A DNA stretch of 8,385 nt from an uncultured Desulfuromonadales bacterium (lineage in GTDB: Bacteria > Desulfobacterota > Desulfuromonadia > Desulfuromonadales > Geopsychrobacteraceae). Where the stretch lies: NCBI GenBank assembly GCA_947259685.1, contig CAMYNC010000149.1:1-8385 (forward strand). The letters run 5' to 3'. The notes below the pieces were generated by a model, which saw only the letters and a program-made list of their open reading frames with translations, was not told the origin of the DNA and did not search any database. The position numbers were made by a program, and so were the translations under genes. Below are positions 6,433 to 8,385 of the stretch, piece after piece; the stretch's first letter is position 1; each line of letters opens with the position of its first letter.

Positions 6433-6676
6433 GTTGTTATCAAAAGCGAAAGCCTGAATTTTGCCATCCCAAGAGATAGGCCCCAGTTCAAAGGAACCGA
6501 AGCAATACTTAACCAGACTGTGCCCGTTTATACAGTGGATTTTACAGGCTCCAAAGGGCTTGATCCCAATTTGACAAACCCAAAAATCAATGCCATAACG
6601 GTATAACTTCTCAAACTACGAGGAAACATACCAATGGAGCATCGATGCTGAAAATATAACGTCTGCACCCCTATAA
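6433..6676 (+). pseudogene. 3' remnant of an unrecognised gene, broken by a frameshift
   Basis: From 6433 a frame with no start codon reads as ordinary protein (for example GTEAILNQTVPVYTVDF and GLDPNLTNPKINAITV) and stops at TAA 6604-6606. The next frame, open only from 6599, continues just as naturally with YNFSNYEETYQWSIDAEN and ITSAPL to TAA at 6674-6676. The two frames overlap only at 6599-6603, so a single small event there (one extra base, or two missing) splits one protein. Joined, they give about 80 residues of a C-terminus. A terminator-like hairpin overlaps the second stop, which supports a true gene end. An in-frame TAG at 6430 and the lack of a start show that the 5' part is lost. 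I do not recognise the family; the segment looks strand-rich and possibly extracellular. A sequencing error could explain the frameshift but not the missing start. Confidence 0.5.
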
Positions 6677-6695
6677 AAGGGGGCGGGCTTTTTTT
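6668..6695 (+). terminator. Intrinsic terminator after the gene remnant
   Basis: CCCCT (6668-6672), a 5-base loop and AGGGG (6678-6682) form a stem. GGCGGGC and seven T (6689-6695) follow. The stem is short and set a few bases before the T run, but the context after a coding end fits. The IS3-family element begins 28 bases later. Confidence 0.55.
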
Positions 6696-6723
6696 GTTGC
6701 GAGGGGAAATGCCATGCCCCCTG

Positions 6724-6741
6724 TGTCAGGATAGATGTCGC
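6724..6741 (+). repeat. Left terminal inverted repeat of the IS3-family element
   Basis: TGTCAGGATAGATGTCGC matches the reverse complement of 8361-8378 in TGTCA and GATGTCGC, and in 15 of 18 positions overall. The two arms have the same spacing. The TG tip is normal for IS3 elements. Confidence 0.8.
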
Positions 6742-6790
6742 CTCTCCTTGAGAGATTTTGTGTTAGCCTCGTGGGCGAAAGAGAGAGACG

Positions 6791-7294
6791 ATGCCAACCA
6801 GATATTCCGAAGAGTTTAAAGCGAGCATCATCGCCAAGCTACTGCCCCCTAATAACGCCCGGGTTCTAGAGGTGGCCAAGGAGACCGGAATCCCCAAGGA
6901 CACCTTATACACTTGGCGGACTAAGTATCGCCATGCCCCCCATGGCAGCACAGCGCCGGGCCAGAACCAGAAGAGCGACAGCTTTAGAAGCGAAGAGAAG
7001 TTTGCCGTTGTGCTTGAAACCGCCAGTCTGAACGAGTTGGAACTCGGGGAGTATTGTCGGCGAAACGGGCTTTACCCGGAACAAATCGCCGGCTGGAAAA
7101 AAGCATTTATCCAGGGCTCTAGTCCGGAGGCCAGCAAGGCCGAACGGGTACAGTTGCAGCATCAGGCCCAAACGATCAAGCAGCTCCAGAGCGAACTTCA
7201 TCGCAAAGATAAGGCTTTGGCCGAGGCGGCGGCACTGCTGGTTCTCGGAAAAAAGGCTCAGGCGCTTTTGGGGGACCCCGAGGACGAAAAATAG
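6791..7294 (+). CDS. IS3-family transposase OrfA (DNA-binding subunit)
   Basis: This 167-residue protein has two helix-turn-helix regions. The first, at about 5-44, contains YSEEFKASIIAKLLPP and LEVAKETGIPKDTLYTW. The second, at about 66-104, contains RSEEKFAVVLETASL and LGEYCRRNGLYPEQIAGW. A leucine-rich coiled coil (about 118-150, ending KDKALAEAAALLVLGKK) follows, as expected for OrfA multimerisation and terminal-repeat binding. The ATG at 6791 is preceded by a purine-rich GAGAGAGACG. The stop is TAG at 7292-7294. Made alone, OrfA usually tempers transposition in this family; fused to OrfB by frameshifting it gives the active transposase. Confidence 0.9.
   Translation: MPTRYSEEFKASIIAKLLPPNNARVLEVAKETGIPKDTLYTWRTKYRHAPHGSTAPGQNQKSDSFRSEEKFAVVLETASLNELELGEYCRRNGLYPEQIAGWKKAFIQGSSPEASKAERVQLQHQAQTIKQLQSELHRKDKALAEAAALLVLGKKAQALLGDPEDEK
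7249..7255 (+). promoter_or_regulatory. Programmed -1 frameshift site (A AAA AAG)
   Basis: In the OrfA frame the codons read GGA AAA AAG (residues 153-155). The heptamer A AAA AAG is therefore in exactly the phase needed for tandem -1 slippage. After the slip, translation continues from GGC 7255 in the OrfB frame with no stop. The predicted OrfAB fusion has 521 residues: 155 from OrfA and 366 after the shift. A second, weaker A-run (GAAAAAT) lies just before the OrfA stop. Confidence 0.75.
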
Positions 7295-7317
7295 ACCTCT
7301 CTAAGCGCCAAGAAGTA

Positions 7318-8355
7318 ATGACCCTAATCGATGAAAGCTGCGCTGCCGGAGCTCGCCTAACCCAGGCCTCCGAGGTTCTTGGGCTTTCGTCCCGGACCGT
7401 GCAGCGCTGGCGTCAGGGCGGCACGGTGAAGGCCGATGGACGCAAGGCGGGAGCTCAGGGTCGAGTCCCGACGAACAAGCTCGCAGGCGAGGAGCGGGAC
7501 GCGATTCTGGCCACCGCCAATGCCCCACAATTCGCCCATCTGCCTCCCAGCCAAATCGTACCGCTGCTCGCGGATGAAGGTTGCTATCTGGCCTCCGAAT
7601 CGAGCTTTTATCGCGTCTTGCGCGAAAATAAACAACTGGCCCATCGCGACCGGGCTAAGGCACCTAGGAATAAGCGCCCGGAACCGGTAACAGCTACCGC
7701 GTCGAATCAGCTCTGGAGTTGGGATATCACCTATCTTTCAACGACCGTCAAGGGGATCTACTTTTACCTCTACCTGATCATGGACGTCTATAGTCGCAAG
7801 ATCGTGGGTTGGGAAATCTACGCAGAGGAATCCGCCGAACACGCCGCCAGCATTGCTCGTAAGGCTTACCTGCGCGAAGGGGTGGCCGGTAGATCTCTGG
7901 TACTGCACTCCGATAATGGTTCGCCCATGAAAGGCGCCACAATGCTGGGAACCTTGCAGAAACTTGGCATAACGCCCTCTTTCAGCCGCCCCTCGGTCAG
8001 TAATGACAATCCTTACTCGGAGGCCTTGTTCAAGACTCTGAAGTACCGCCCATGCTTTCCGGAGAAGCCTTTCGACTCTTTGGAGGAGGCACGTCAGTGG
8101 GTTGCCGGGTTCCAGCAGTGGTACAACGAAGAGCACCGGCACAGTGCTTTGAAGTTCGTAACGCCAGGGCAACGCCACCGTGGTGAGGATGCCGCCCTGC
8201 TCAACCAACGAGCGGGAGTCTACGCTGTTGCGAAGAGTAGAAAGCCCGAGAGGTGGTCAGGCAATACCAGAAACTGGACCCGGCCAGAGGAGATCACCCT
8301 CAACCCGAAAAAATCGCCTCAAAGTCAGGCGATAAAGACAGACGAAGCCGCTTAG
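7318..8355 (+). CDS. IS3-family transposase OrfB (DDE integrase core)
   Basis: From its first ATG this is 345 residues. The frame is open well upstream, as expected for a product made mainly as an OrfAB fusion. Residues about 1-35 hold a helix-turn-helix (LTQASEVLGLSSRTVQRWRQ). The rve-type catalytic core contains D136 (WSWDITYL), D199 (LHSDNGSPM) and E235 (SNDNPYSEALFKTLKY). The spacing of 35 residues between the last two is the DD(35)E signature of the family. The WYNEEHRHSALKFVTPGQRH tail is also typical. The C-terminal extension is basic and Pro/Arg-rich. Its own ATG has only a weak ribosome binding site. The stop lies 5 bases before the right inverted repeat. Confidence 0.93.
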   Translation: MTLIDESCAAGARLTQASEVLGLSSRTVQRWRQGGTVKADGRKAGAQGRVPTNKLAGEERDAILATANAPQFAHLPPSQIVPLLADEGCYLASESSFYRVLRENKQLAHRDRAKAPRNKRPEPVTATASNQLWSWDITYLSTTVKGIYFYLYLIMDVYSRKIVGWEIYAEESAEHAASIARKAYLREGVAGRSLVLHSDNGSPMKGATMLGTLQKLGITPSFSRPSVSNDNPYSEALFKTLKYRPCFPEKPFDSLEEARQWVAGFQQWYNEEHRHSALKFVTPGQRHRGEDAALLNQRAGVYAVAKSRKPERWSGNTRNWTRPEEITLNPKKSPQSQAIKTDEAA

Positions 8356-8360
8356 AAAAT

Positions 8361-8378
8361 GCGACATCTTTATTGACA
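8361..8378 (-). repeat. Right terminal inverted repeat of the IS3-family element
   Basis: GCGACATCTTTATTGACA is the inverted partner of 6724-6741. Its outer six bases (8373-8378) read TTGACA on the plus strand, a perfect -35 hexamer pointing out of the element. Confidence 0.8.
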
Positions 8379-8385
8379 ACGACCG

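Larger units (their letters stand above)
6724..8378 (+). mobile_element. Complete IS3-family insertion sequence
   Basis: The element is about 1655 bp long, bounded by 18-bp imperfect inverted repeats. It has the classic IS3 layout of a helix-turn-helix OrfA, then OrfB with an integrase core in the -1 frame, and an in-phase slippery heptamer joining them. All catalytic residues are present, so it looks able to move. No target duplication is visible: the three bases outside are CTG on the left and ACG on the right. I did not assign a subgroup. Confidence 0.85.

Noticed and set aside
4734..6728. Shared 12-mer CCCCCTGTGTCA at 4734-4745 and at the left IS3 edge (6717-6728), as a possible second IS end
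   Set aside because: The match does not continue into the inverted repeat (no GATGTCGC follows), and one or two chance 12-mers are expected in a window this size.
1..8385. tRNA, rRNA, CRISPR array or riboswitch
   Set aside because: No cloverleaf, regularly spaced repeat or recognisable aptamer was seen on either strand by reading. This is not a computed search.

Overview
The window comes from a Gram-negative bacterium. Two proteins with signal peptides look like outer-membrane beta-barrels. The regulator is a MalT-type LuxR protein, and one promoter fits sigma-54. This suits a gamma-proteobacterium or a member of the Desulfobacterota, but nothing fixes the genus. Chromosomal-type genes fill the left half (1-4444). 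The right half (about 5037-8378) is accessory DNA with two mobile units and a broken gene between them.

Left half, all on the minus strand. A MalT-like LuxR regulator (4444-1709) ends at a probable terminator (1626-1651). Next comes about 490 bp of non-coding DNA. It holds an NtrC-like dyad (1610-1626) and a good sigma-54 -24/-12 promoter (1272-1288). These precede an exported 'neuromedin U'/transporter-type barrel protein (1217-393). After 76 bp comes a second exported barrel-like protein (316 to beyond the window edge). The two barrel genes probably form one operon.

Middle. Positions 4445-5036 are AT-rich and hold no convincing gene. At 5037 begins the most interesting object in the window, a 1313-bp unit (5045-6357). 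It is bounded by 26-bp terminal inverted repeats that match at 25 of 26 positions. A perfect 8-bp direct repeat, CAAAAAAC, sits directly outside both ends (5037-5044 and 6358-6365). This is the signature of transposition, yet the only gene inside is an intact class II Fic AMP-transferase with a C-terminal DNA-binding domain, and there is no transposase. The unit appears to carry its own promoter, whose -35 box lies in the left terminal repeat. Three copies of an 11-bp motif around that promoter look like an operator.

Right half. After the Fic unit come the 3' remnant of an unknown gene broken by a frameshift (6433-6676) and its terminator (6668-6695). Then comes a complete IS3-family element (6724-8378). 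It has 18-bp terminal repeats, two reading frames, a canonical A AAA AAG slippery heptamer in the right phase for -1 frameshifting, and a complete DD(35)E catalytic triad. It has no visible target duplication. Its right tip carries an outward-facing consensus TTGACA.
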